Shown piece by piece: positions 44,524-55,270 of a DNA stretch of 64,000 nucleotides; the stretch's first letter is position 1, and each line of letters begins with the position of its first letter. The DNA is from Saposhnikovia divaricata (lineage: Eukaryota; Streptophyta; Magnoliopsida; Apiales; Apiaceae). The notes under the pieces were generated by a model. The model had not been told where the DNA came from and ran no database searches. It worked only from the letters and a program-made list of their open reading frames with translations. Made by a program: the position numbers and the translations under genes. The stretch is taken from contig CM071598.1 of the NCBI GenBank assembly GCA_036435485.1, positions 175,532,148 to 175,596,147 of the forward strand. Direction: 5' to 3'.

Positions 44524-46416
44524 GACATCTACTCCTCGGAGGACTCCTCTACCACTTCTTGCTCTCCTCCCTCCTCCTCTCCGTCTTCCTCTTCTTCATC
44601 TCCCTCCTCTTCGGAGCCCTCATCATCATCATCATCTTCGGCTTCTGTCTCCATAGGTTGCACCACTCCCCTCTTCACCATGTCCTCTTCTTTGTCTGAA
44701 GTCTCAGTCGAGGAGTTGGGTCTAGCCCGAAGCTTTTACCAGGAAAAGATTGCCTCACGGTCGCCTCCCTTTCCGACATGGCCTTTTTCCCAGCTGAACG
44801 GGAAGAGGTTGAACCGGAGCTAACAACATTGGCCGCCTTCCTCAAGCCAGAACCAGAAGGACGGCGACTGCCCCCGAAGCCCAATGCATGATCCCCGTGA
44901 CTTCCACCAGTAGCAGCCCAATTAGGGCAAGGGAAGTCTGCTGGATTTACCACCGAAGGATACTTGTGGCTAACAGCACCAACAGCTTTGTTCCATCCAA
45001 CTGACATGTTAAAAGGACGCATTAATCATCATGATCATCTATAAATTTGGAAAAAGCTTCCGACCTATGGTAGGCATCAATCACCTTTCAGCATTGGAGG
45101 ATTTCTTCTTGGCAAGTGAGTGAAGTTTCTTTTGATAAGACAGGCTACTTACCTCAGCTCGAACAACCCTGTATTTTAGGTCCTGAATTTGTTCTTTGAA
45201 CCGTGCTTGCTCATTCTGCAGTTCCGCGTTGCTATCCCTATAGGCTCGGCCTTGACGGGTGGCGGATTGAAGATAAGCATTTGCTTACAATAAAGAAATT
45301 GGTAAGGCACTTAACAAAAACTGGGCAAACAAGAACATCGAATGCATAATTTGGTACCTGATAAAGAGCCTGAGCTCCAAGGCGCTCAGATTCGTCAATC
45401 TTATCCCCCGCAGTAACTGTCAAGAGATCAGGAGCAGTGATAGAGAAACTGGACCAGGCCAAGGCTAAGGTAGAACTTCCCAAGATAGAATCCTGCTCAC
45501 AAAAAAAAGAGATCTCGGAATAAGAACAAACATAGTTCATGATAAAGCAACGAAGAAAAATTACCCTCAAAAGAAAAAATGCTTGAGCCGGCTTCGATAA
45601 GTCTCTTCTCTGTCAGAATAGTTTTGTAATGGGTGCGACCATCATCAGCAAGCAATCTATCTATGTCTAGCAATTCTTCATGGTTAAGATCACACACGAA
45701 GTGCGAACTATCCTTCACATATCCAAACCTCTTAACAAAAATTGACCCCAGTCACCGCCTTGCCATTCTAAAACAACAAACTCTCTATCCCAGAAGTGAT
45801 GGGAGTTGGGAAAAGAGAAAGAGTTTACTATATCAGGGAGATTACTTCGAAGTTGGAAGTTAATCCGTCCTGGCTTAGAATCAGAAGAGTTTTTCACTGA
45901 GAAGATGCTCCTAAACATTGTCATGCTCAAAGAGATCTCCAATTCCCGACATCTCAACATGAAAATAATGAGGAACCTCCATGAATTTGGGTACAGCTGG
46001 CAAGGATGAACTTGGAGCTCCGCTAAGAACCTGATGATGAATGGATGGACGGGGAACCTCAACCCCGCTTCTAAGGCACCTTTGTAAACACAGATCCTTT
46101 CGGGATGCCAATTGCAAGTTCTATCCCCAGGGCTTGGAAGGTAAACTTTGATCACACTTGGAAAACCATACGTGCTTTCAATCATCTCTACATCCATTCT
46201 TTTTAACTTGCAAGGACTATGAAAGGCATCTAAATCTGAACTATTGGGGAATGACTCTCCCATAGTGTTTAAAAAATCTAATGTAGACTCGAATCGATGC
46301 TCAATATATTTAGGAGGCATGAGTTTTAGTTTACCTTTCATGGTTCTCGCCATGTTCCTCTTCCTGAAGGCTTCCTCCATGGAGATTTGGGGGGCAGATG
46401 CATGCTTGTCGGCCAT
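44524..46416 (-). pseudogene. Antisense extra ORF (aORF) with gypsy-type transposon domain
   Basis: Opposite strand to gag-pol, between integrase and the 3' end. The first 233 codons (46416-45715) carry a domain like Pfam 'putative gypsy type transposon' (Transposase_28): WHPERICVYKGALEAGLRFP and FIIRFLAELQVHPCQLYPN-type residues near 105-150. The frame then shifts; 45718-45497 continues with HFVCDLNHEELLDIDRLLADD, and 45570-45238 with SITAPDLLT and ERLGAQALYQ, followed by a coiled-coil-like stretch (QNEQAQFKEQIQ, about 45190) and finally a run of Asp/Glu residues ending at a stop at 44524-44526. An intron near 45250-45340 is possible but the frames do not join cleanly. Function unknown. Antisense aORFs of this family are described in Tat-lineage elements. 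Confidence 0.7.
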
Positions 46417-46480
46417 ATTGAACTTGAAGCTTGAACTTGAAAGCTTGAAAACTAGAGAGCTGAAGAGCTTGAAGACTTGA

Positions 46481-46955
46481 GAAAAGTTTGAGAAATGAAG
46501 AAGTGAAGAAAAATGAAGGATACTCCCCTCCTTTTATAAGAAAAGGATGACCTACTACCTCAGGTTGAAATACAGCCCGGTTCGCTTTTACAGGTCAAGT
46601 ATCGATAAAATATGAAAAAGGAGCAAAAACTATCTGTTATAGATGGAAAGAGTCGTTATAACTCATGAAATTCTGGAAAAGAAACGGAGAATTTAAGTGA
46701 ATATCCGGTAAGACATTTTACCAAAGCAATCAGTTGAGCTTTGGAAGCTAAGTGTGCTTAAGAAAGGTTAATCAAGAAATTAGTCCTAAATGCGGGATTA
46801 GTGATGCTAATCGAGGTTTTAAGTAAAACCTTAAATAAAAGTCATGAATGACCAAGTTGATTAACTTTTGATGAAAACCGATGTACGAATATTAATGTCG
46901 AAACTCGATATTGATGATCAAGGTCGATACTCAAGTTTGAAAATTAAGTTTGCTG
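46481..46955 (+). other. Promoter-side region of the aORF, non-coding
   Basis: No gene. On the minus strand it is the upstream region of the aORF. CCTTTTATAAGAAAAGG (46531-46547) on the plus strand is a near-palindrome containing a TATA-like CTTATAAAAGG on the minus strand, about 120 bp before the aORF start, so the aORF may have its own promoter. Confidence 0.4.
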
Positions 46956-47263
46956 ATCGGAAACCGGCCGACCAAGGCGAGGAAACACCCCAGCTGATCG
47001 ACAACCGACTGACCGAGGCACTTCCGAAAGCCCTAGCCGACCGGAAACCGGCCGACCGAGGCACACGGGACACCCCAGCTGACCGAGCCAACAAACAAAG
47101 CAACAGCCGACTGAAGCGTGGCCGACTGGCTCTCGGTCGACCAGCTTACCGAGGATCTCTCAGCCGACCGACACTGATCGTCGAGTTGGAGTTTTGCTTC
47201 GATCAACTGAAATTGAAAAAAAGAAAAAAAAGAAATTGGCCGACCGAGGTCCCGGCCGACCGG
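46956..47263 (+). repeat. ~83-bp CGACCG-rich repeat of element D
   Basis: GGAAACCGGCCGACC recurs with a spacing of about 83 bp (near 46960 and 47043), together with ACACCCCAGCTGA and GACCGAGGCAC. Dense GGCCGACCG words make short palindromes. Position and period resemble the 79-bp array of element B, though the sequences differ. The zone ends at the element C LTR. Confidence 0.75.
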
Positions 47264-48752
47264 TGTTAGCACAAAATTACGCAAGCGCACGTAGTCACAA
47301 GTAATATAATTAAAGTTCGTTCCGTAGAGATCTGGTTAAGTTTCAATCAGTAAATATGCCTATGCAACAATGTTTGGTTTTAATCCACTGCTAAGACAAA
47401 TAACAAGAATGAGGTTTTAATTATCTAAATTAACTAGGATGCAAATTATTTAACTAAGAATAATTAACTAATGAGAATTTAATATGATTTACTTATATGG
47501 GATAAAACATGGAATCCTAATTTCATTATCTACTTCACTTAGAGTCGCAGCTTTTAATCAATACATGTGATGGTTTTAATATCTGATCGGATAACACGAA
47601 ACAAGGAAAAGCTACCTCTCGGTATACTAATACCAAACTACGCATGCATCCACAAAAGAGATAGAAGATGAGTAGACACCTATTATGTTTAGACCCTATA
47701 TCTCTATAGAATTTGAAAACATAAAGGTTTAAGCACAAGTTATCCACTTAGATCACATAGGGTAGCATAATATCTCTATTTACGCCACAAATCATGATGT
47801 TAAAACATCAACCTATCCTATGCTAGCATGGCAAGTTCTAAATCTCAAGATCCACTCTCGTTTAGCAAGAGATTAACATATTAGATGTTAGCTACGCATC
47901 TAAATTCATGAAGCACAACCATACCAGGATATCAAGAATTCACCACACATAAATCTTTAAAGCATATAAAGTACTAAGCTACATAGATAAATCCATTAGG
48001 ATCCCATGACAACGATTAGTTCATAGTTGAACCGTTCGTCACCATGGGATTAGATGAAAACATGATATTAAACAAGATATAAAATAAAGAAGCAATAATA
48101 TTAATAAAAACAATAGTTGAGAGAACAAATCTATAATCCAAAGTATACAAAAGATGAAGTAGATCTAGATCTTTGCTTGTCACCGAGCTTGAATCCTTCT
48201 CTACTTTTCTCTCTTGCAGTTCTACGTTACAATAATAAAAATCTGATACAAATTACATGGTAAGATGTGTTTAAATAGACTCTAGAATTCTTGCCCAATA
48301 AGCAATTACCTTCTATTACAATTAGAATTCGATTAAGATGCCAAAAGCTGCCCAAAATACAATTAGAATTAGAAAAAGGGCAAAACTAGAATTTTTCTGC
48401 ATGGCTTAACATAGACCACGTGCGCGATTTTATTCAGCACGTCCACTGCACCTACTATCTATCCCATGTTGTAGAAAATCTCTCAAGTTTCGCGTGAGCT
48501 GTAAGATCGCTGAAAACGGACTTCTAGAACTCCAGATATGGTCAAAACAGTGTAGACTGCGCAACCTTCCCGGAGAATCCGAATTTAAATCAATTAATCC
48601 TCCAAACACGATAGAAGCATCACCCATAATCGACATTCTTGTAAGTCTGCACAACTAAGCAAAACACATCAAAACTACAATAAACTTGAGGTCAAGTCAA
48701 TCAATTTAAGCCGAATTTAAGCGATCCAAGTGGATATAAAATCCACTTATCA
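47264..48752 (-). repeat. 3' LTR of element C
   Basis: 1489 bp with TGTTAGCAC ... CCACTTATCA ends on the plus strand. Matches 57578-58847. The 70-codon frames at 47535-47747 and 57849-58061 are the same chance frame in both LTRs. Confidence 0.9.
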
Positions 48753-48766
48753 CACCCCCAAACTTA
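48753..48766 (-). other. Polypurine tract of element C
   Basis: TAAGTTTGGGGGTG on the minus strand, directly before the 3' LTR. Confidence 0.75.
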
Positions 48767-50124
48767 AACCGATGCTTGTCCTCAAGCATAAACAATTACA
48801 ACTAACTAACTAACTAGTACCACTTCCGTAGGTGATCACGGTTGCATTTGGCATATGCAACAAGCCCTTTAAACCCCTAGGCAGCCCCAGTGGACGAGTA
48901 AGGTCTCGTGAGGGCCTATAGCGAATTTACCCACAAAATCCATTTAACCCAATGCAATGCAATGCATGAATGCAACTAATATGAAAAATGCAACGATCCC
49001 CTTCAATCTAACCAAAACCAACTAGCAAGCAAATATCTTAGAGAATGCAACTAAATCCAAATAGAGCTCGACCAAGTTCCCGTATACTAACAATACATGA
49101 ACAGAAACGTGCGTGTGTGCAATGCTCATCAGAAATACTCCGAAAACTAGGTCAAAGATCATACATGCTCTTCGTCAAGACAATCACAGGTTTATAAATA
49201 GAATAGACTGTAGACACTTCATAACCTAGGAACACCTCCATCCTTATCCAAGGTAGACAGAAATTCATGCTTTATTATTAACTACTACGACACATACATA
49301 CAAGCATGCTTATTTAACCGTGCAATGGATGAGACCCCGAAAGGCTTATACAATAATACCCATGTAACGAGCGTTGGGTTAGTGGATCCCAGACTATAAA
49401 AGCGTTAGGTCACTAGGCACAAAGTCCCCTAGAACTTAATTGCTCGAGTATTAAAGAGCTCACCCTAGTTAATTTTGCATATAAACAATTGGCACTTTTC
49501 ACTTTTTTTTTTCTCTTTTTTTTTCTTTTTCTGTTTTTTTTTTCTGTTTTTTCTTCTATGCAATCTGGAATGAGAATTCTCAATTCCAACCCTAGACTAC
49601 TCATATAAATATGAGCCGGCTACTAGCCATTTGACACCTAGCCATTATTGAAAATTATTTACAATTTAAGCATGAAATCCCTGTTTTCCCCCAAACTTAG
49701 ACTTAAGTGTTCTAGGCCATCAAGGGAATAACGAAAATTCTAAATATAATCAAGTGATTAAATCTCAAAACATCCAAACAAGCATGACCATAACCTAGCC
49801 CAAAAGCACCCAATGAGACTGTGAAATTAGTTTTGTTTCTGAAACACATAAGTCAATTTCATAGAAACTATAAGTCAACCCTCTATTCATCATTACCACA
49901 CTCAATTAGACACCTACCTACCAATCAGAATTAGCTCGTCTTAAGGGATCATGAAATATGCATGTCATGCAAATGCAACTAATATGAACTCACATGGTAT
50001 ATGAAACAAAAAACAGAATGCCCTACATGAAACAAACATAATTAATACGAACATATATGCATGAATTACTACTACTAATATGCAAAGCATGAAATCCTAC
50101 ATGAACACATATATACAACAACTA
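48767..50124 (-). other. 3' untranslated region of element C
   Basis: No coding sequence. Contains the module shared with element A (49317-49470) and, next to it, a T-rich tract with CTTTTT repeats (49497-49555). TGCAATGCAATGCATG repeats lie near 48955. Confidence 0.7.
49317..49470 (-). repeat. Third copy of the module shared with element A
   Basis: ACCGTGCAATGGATGAG, AATACCCATGTAACGAGCG and TAGGCACAAAGTCCCC match 1395-1550 and 1611-1765. Single copy here. Confidence 0.8.
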
Positions 50125-51261
50125 CTAATCCCTCAAACCACCCCTAAACTTAAAATATTCAATGTCCGCATTGAATGGAAGGAAATACGAGGGATAGTAC
50201 TCGGATGAATCAGTATCTGGCGGTGGATAAGGTGTACGAGCTCCATAAACGGGCCACCGGGCCTGAATACCCGCATCTCTCAAAGCTGTAGCCATATCCT
50301 CAGCATACTCCCGGTTACTAGCATGTATAGCATCCATACGCCTGTACAAACGTCTAAAGTGAGCATCCAAAACCCTTGGTACTCTCGAAACCCGTGGCTG
50401 AGCGCCCGCTCCCCGACCACTAGTACCAGCACCATGAACATCATACCCAAGCCCCCTAGGATGTGGGATTCCGCCTTGCCATTCCGTCATCCGATCAATA
50501 GACACGTCAACAATGGACGGCAAAGGTGACTGCAACTCCTCATCCGCACCCCAGGTAACACCACTAACCATACACAACCCAACTATGATAGAAACATGGG
50601 GCATCGATGACAGTGCACTAGACTTTAAACACCTGCGAATATTCTGCTGAACAATGTGGGCGACATCAATGTATTTTCCCTTTAGAATGCCCCAAAGAAT
50701 AATCGCTCTATCAGCTGTGACCTCACCCGTATGAGAAGTAGGCATAATATTGGCACAAAGAAATAGATACTATGCTCGTGCAAAATTATTCATACCAGAA
50801 GACAGAAAAGAAAGAGGCTCATTAATTCCCAATTTATACTTCCAACTTGTACCGGGAACACAAAGTTCACGAACAATCGCCTCCATATCCACATCATCAC
50901 TAGTCTTCAGTGCCCAATTTTCATCCCCCACAAGCTTAGGTGGTTGTCCCAAAATCGGACGAATAGCATCTGATCTGTAATCCACCCGTTTACCACGAAC
51001 CATACACACACCATTCTGCTCATCTTTAGCATTAGCATAAAACTCCCTAACCAAATTCACCGGAACCGGAGTAGGTGCCTTACAAATCTCTCCCCAACGT
51101 AACTCACTAATCACCTCAACCAACCCATAATGACGAGATGGCAAAAACCCCCTTTCCTTGGCCACCGGCTTTGACAACAAACGATTATACTCTACCTCCG
51201 CCTCCGGAGAAGAAAATCTCTCCACCCTACTAGAACTACCCCTCATTCGTTTAGGAGCCAT
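50125..51261 (-). pseudogene. Extra ORF downstream of pol ('putative plant transposon protein' type)
   Basis: One frame of about 378 codons from ATG 51261 (MAPKRMRGSS), interrupted only by TAG at 50770-50772. The frame is open upstream to 51333, but the downstream ATG gives the typical basic start. Conserved blocks fit the plant transposon protein family (Transposase_32 type): EAEVEYNRLLS, VREFYAN, VRGKRVDYRSDAI, VPGTSWK, then after the stop MPTSHTGEVTADRAIILWGIL and IVQQNIRR. The C-terminus has an RRMDAIHASNRE helix and a Tyr/Pro-rich tail. It occupies the position of the env-like ORF in Athila elements; I see no signal peptide or clear membrane anchor in this version. Function unknown. Confidence 0.78.
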
Positions 51262-52035
51262 AATAATCAAAATCCCACTCAACAATAATTCCACCAACAA
51301 CCACCAAGCAAAAATCACACCAAAAACACCCAAATAACAAGACTAATATAAAACCCCCAATTCACAAGAACACAAATTCATAGTAAAAATAAATTAGAGA
51401 AGAGATATACCCACTATGAATCAAAGAGGTGAACTTGTACAACTTCCCCCAAACTTGAATCCTTCTTGAACTTCAATTTTTAGGGATGTAGATATGGAGA
51501 GAGTGAATTGGGTTTGTATGTATAGGTGTATATATATAATGAAGTGATAGGATGAATTTAAATTTGATTGTGGAAAGGAGAAATTGGAATGGGTTTGAAT
51601 TTGATGTAGGATAGAATTAAGAAAAAAAAAAATTAGAAAAGAATTGGGTGTAGAAATTTAGGAGAGATTTGAGAGGTTTAGGAATTGATATAGGATTAGG
51701 ATTGGATTTAGGAGATGATAGTATAAAAGGGAGAAAAGAATTTGGGGAGAAGAATTTTTTTTTTTATATTTATAACTGCTGAAAATTCGACCAAAACAAT
51801 CTGTTCTACAGGCAGACTGCGCGCAGGAGGCGCAGACTGCGCTTAATGCAGTAACGCAGGCGCAGCATGCGCGTCTTACAGAAACGCAGGCGCAGCCTGC
51901 GCGACCCCTATTTTTTTTTTTTCACACACTCACAACACTCATTTTTTTTTCTTCATACAACAAATACTTCCTCACTTGGGTTGCCTCCCAAGAAGCGCTC
52001 GTTTAATGTCATTAGCTTGACATTCTTCCGAAAAA
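51262..52035 (-). other. Spacer between integrase and extra ORF of element C
   Basis: No coding sequence. Contains the GC-rich repeat at 51810-51905 and a TATATATA run near 51527-51535, about 270 bp upstream of the extra ORF start, that could serve as a promoter for it. A GTTTGGGGGAAG purine tract lies at about 51443. Confidence 0.5.
51810..51905 (-). repeat. GC-rich AACGCAGGCGCAG repeat
   Basis: GCAGACTGCGC, AACGCAGGCGCAGCATGCGC and AACGCAGGCGCAGCCTGCGC in succession with a period of about 35 bp. Each contains a self-complementary GCGC...GCGC core. It stands out from the AT-rich surroundings. Confidence 0.8.
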
Positions 52036-55000
52036 TCACGAACAAGATAAAACTGCGGCAACCTTCTCGCGGTTGACCATTCCTCCATAATACGGCTTAA
52101 GTCTCTGTCCATTTACCTTGAAAGCATCATCAATAGAACCCCTAAATATCTCCACTGCCCCATGTGGAAACACGGTTTTGACTGTAAACGGACCCGACCA
52201 CTTTGATTTGAGCTTTCCCGGAAAAAGTTTAAGGTGAGAATTATAAAGCAAAACCTGTTGGCCCGGCACAAACGACTTATGCACCAACTTCTTATCATGC
52301 CACCTCTTCACTTTCTCCTTGTACATCTTAGCATTCTCGTAAGCTTGCTCACGAAATTCCTCGAGCTCATTTAACTGAAGTAGACGCTTCACACCCGCAG
52401 CTGTGATATCCAAGTTTAACTTCTTCAATGCCCAATAGGCCTTGTGTTCTAGCTCGGCCGGAAAATGACAAGCCTTACCAAATACCAACTGGTAAGGAGA
52501 CATACCTAGGGGTCTCTTGTAAGCAGTTCTATATGTCCAAACCGCTTCGTCTAACTTCAAAGACCAATCCTTCCTTGATGGATTTACCACTTTCTCGAGA
52601 ATTCTCTTGATCTCACGATTCGAAACCTCCGCTTGACCATTAGTTTGAGGATGATAAGCTGTGGCAACACGATGAGTCACATTATACCTTGCCATCATAG
52701 CAGTAAATTGACGATTACAGAAGTGTGTCCCCTCATCACTGATTATAGCTCGTGAAGTTCCAAATCGTATGAAAATCTGCTTGTGAAGAAAATTCAGCAC
52801 CACCTTAGCATCATTGGTCGGTAAAGCCTTCACCTCGACCCATTTAGACACGTAATCCACTGCTAAGAGAATGTACTTATTGTTGCAAGACGAAACAAAC
52901 GGACCCATGAAATCAATTCCCCACACATCAAAAATCTCAACTTCAAGGATCGTACTAAGAGGCATCTCGTTCCTCCTAGACATATTACCAACCCTTTGAC
53001 ATCGATCACAACTCATCACGAACCTATGAGAATCTTTAAACAGAGTTGGCCAATAGAATCCTGCTTGAAGTACTTTCTGAGCTGTTTTATCACCACCATA
53101 GTGGCCTCCATATGTGGTAGAATGACAATCATGCAAAATACCTTCCGTTTCACTATACGGAATGCACCTCCTCAAAATCTGATCCACACCAAGCTTAAAA
53201 AAGAATGGCTCGTCCCAACGGTACCACTTCACATCATGCAGAAACTTCTTCTTTTGAGCATAAGAAAATTCCGGAGGAATAACATTTCTAACCAAATAGT
53301 TCACATAATCTGCAAACCATGGCTCTTCACCTTGCACTCCAAAAAGCTGCTCATCTGGAAAAGATTCATTAATAAGAGATTTGTTATGCGAATCCTTACC
53401 GTGGTCCTCTAAGCGTGAGAGATGATCCGCTACTTGATTTTCCATGCCTTTCCTATCCTTGATTTCCACATCAAATTCTTGCAAAAGAAGCACCCAACGA
53501 ATCAATCTAGGATTTGAATCCTTCTTCGACATGAGATATCGAATTGCAGGATGATCCGTATACACAATCACCTTCGTACCAAGCAAATAAGACCTGAATT
53601 TCTCGAAACCATAGACAACTGCTACCAACTCCTTCTCCGTAGTGGTGTAGTTCAGCTGTGCATCATTGAGGGTTTTACTAGCACAGTAAACCACATGAAA
53701 AATTATATCCTTCCTTTGACCAAGCACAGCTCCAACAACATAGTCACTAGCATCACACATAAGTTCGAACGGTTCCTCCCTATTAGGTGCGGTAATGACT
53801 GGTGTAGTAGTCAACTTCTTCTTCAAGAGCTCAAAAGCTGCAAGGCACTCATCATCAAACTTGAAAGGAACATCCTTCTCCAAGAGATTGCACAAGGGTT
53901 TAGAAATTTTTGAGAAGTCTTTGATGAATCGCCGATAGAAACCCGCATGACCCAGAAAACTGCGAATTCCTTTAAGAGAAATAGGTGGAGGAAGATTTTT
54001 GATTGTTTCCACCTTAGCCCTATCCACCTCAAGTCCTCTACCAGATACCTTGTGGCCAAGAATAATTCCCTCTCGCACCATGAAGTGACACTTCTCCCAA
54101 TTAAGCACCAAGTTAGTCTCCACACAACGTTTCAAAACCAAGCCAAGATTATGCAAGCACTCGTCATATGAAGTACCAAAAACTGAGAAGTCATCCATAA
54201 AAACCTCCACATTCGAGCCAATCATGTCTGAGAAAATAGCCATCATGCACCTTTGAAAAGTGGCGGAGCGCCACAAAGTCCGAAAGAAACCCGTCGGAAA
54301 GCAAAGGTACCAAAAGGATATGTGAATGTGGTCTTCTCTTGATCTTCCGGAGCAATGCAAATCTGATTGTAGCCTGAATAACCATCAAGGAGGCAATAAT
54401 ACTCATGTCCCGCCAACCTGTCTAGCATCTGATCAATGAATGGCAGAGGAAAGTGATCTTTTCTCGTGGCTTTGTTGAGCTTCCTGTAGTCCATGCAAAC
54501 TCTCCACCCCGTGACTGTTCGAGTAGGGATGAGCTCATTCTTTTCATTAGCAACAACTGTCATGCCTCCTTTCTTTGGCACACATTGAACCGGGCTCACC
54601 CAAGAACTGTCTGAGATAGGATAGATAATACCCGCATCAAGCCACTTTAGAATTTCCTTCTTCACCACCTCTTTCATAATCGGATTAAGTCTCCGCTGAT
54701 GCTCAACAGTAGGCTTAGCTCCCTCCTCTAGCAGAATTTTGTGCATGCAATAAGAAGGGCTGATTCCCTTGATATCTGCTATAGTCCAACCAATTGCTGA
54801 CTTGAACTCCCTCAAAATTCGCAAAAGCTTTTCTTCCGCACTAGCTGACAAGTTAGAGGCAATAATAATAGGTAATGTAGATGCATCACCAAGAAAAACA
54901 TACCTCAAGTGTTCCGAAAGTGGTTTGAGTTCAAGTGTAGGAGCTTCCTCAATAGATGGTTTCAGGCGCCCCTCCGAATTTTTAAGTTCTGCTAACCCAA

Positions 55001-55270
55001 GAGATTCAAAAGGCAAATCAAATCTTCTTTTCCAAGGAGCTGAATTTAGCTGTTGCAATTGCTCGGCTATTTCCTCATCTTCAAAATCAGAGTCAGCAAC
55101 TAAAACTTTTTCCAAAGAATCTGACTTAAGCAACTGCTCCATTTCCATAGTAACTGCAGAATCAACCCAATCCACCTTCAAACATTCTTCTTCATCTGAG
55201 GGAAGTTTCATTGCATTAAAAACATTGAAAGTGACATTCTGGTCTTGTGCCCTCATGGTGAGCTCCCCTT
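52036..55270 (-). pseudogene. Pol (RT, RNase H, integrase) of element C
   Basis: 55256-54243 holds the first half of reverse transcriptase (CVPKKGGMT, WRVCMDYRKLNKATRKDHFP, LLDGYSGYNQI). A one-base loss near 54268 shifts into 54360-52036, an uninterrupted 774-codon frame: catalytic FMDDF near residue 55, RNase H (CDASDYVVGAVLGQ, TEKELVAVVY, DHLSRLE), integrase HHCC finger (HDCHSTTYGGHYGG, CDRCQR), catalytic Asp in IDFMGPF, DEGTHF, Glu in QTNGQAEVSN, and a KWSGPFTV tail. Apart from the single frameshift no stop occurs in about 1,070 codons, in contrast to gag-protease. Confidence 0.9.

Larger units (their letters stand above)
37862..47263 (+). mobile_element. Element D: Tat-like Ty3/gypsy, full domain order, broken
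   Basis: 5' LTR (37862-38370), primer binding site, gag-protease (38404-41070), reverse transcriptase, RNase H and integrase (to 44127), a post-integrase module, an antisense extra ORF (46416-44524) and a short tandem-repeat zone. No 3' LTR exists: the element runs straight into element C at 47264. At least eight in-frame stops and two frameshifts make it inactive. LTR start, primer site and Gag N-terminus (MVQTRRTT) tie it to element B. Confidence 0.85.

Noticed and set aside
44515..44823. Plus-strand Ser/Pro-rich frame
   Set aside because: It is the complement of the acidic tail of the antisense ORF (Asp/Glu codons read as Ser and Ile codons), not a separate gene.
45238..45340. Intron in the antisense ORF
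   Set aside because: A GT donor and AG acceptor are visible, but joining them does not restore the frame that continues with the coiled-coil part, so I did not annotate a splice.
47535..47747. 70-codon minus-strand frame repeated at 57849-58061
   Set aside because: Same reason: a chance frame in the two LTRs of element C.
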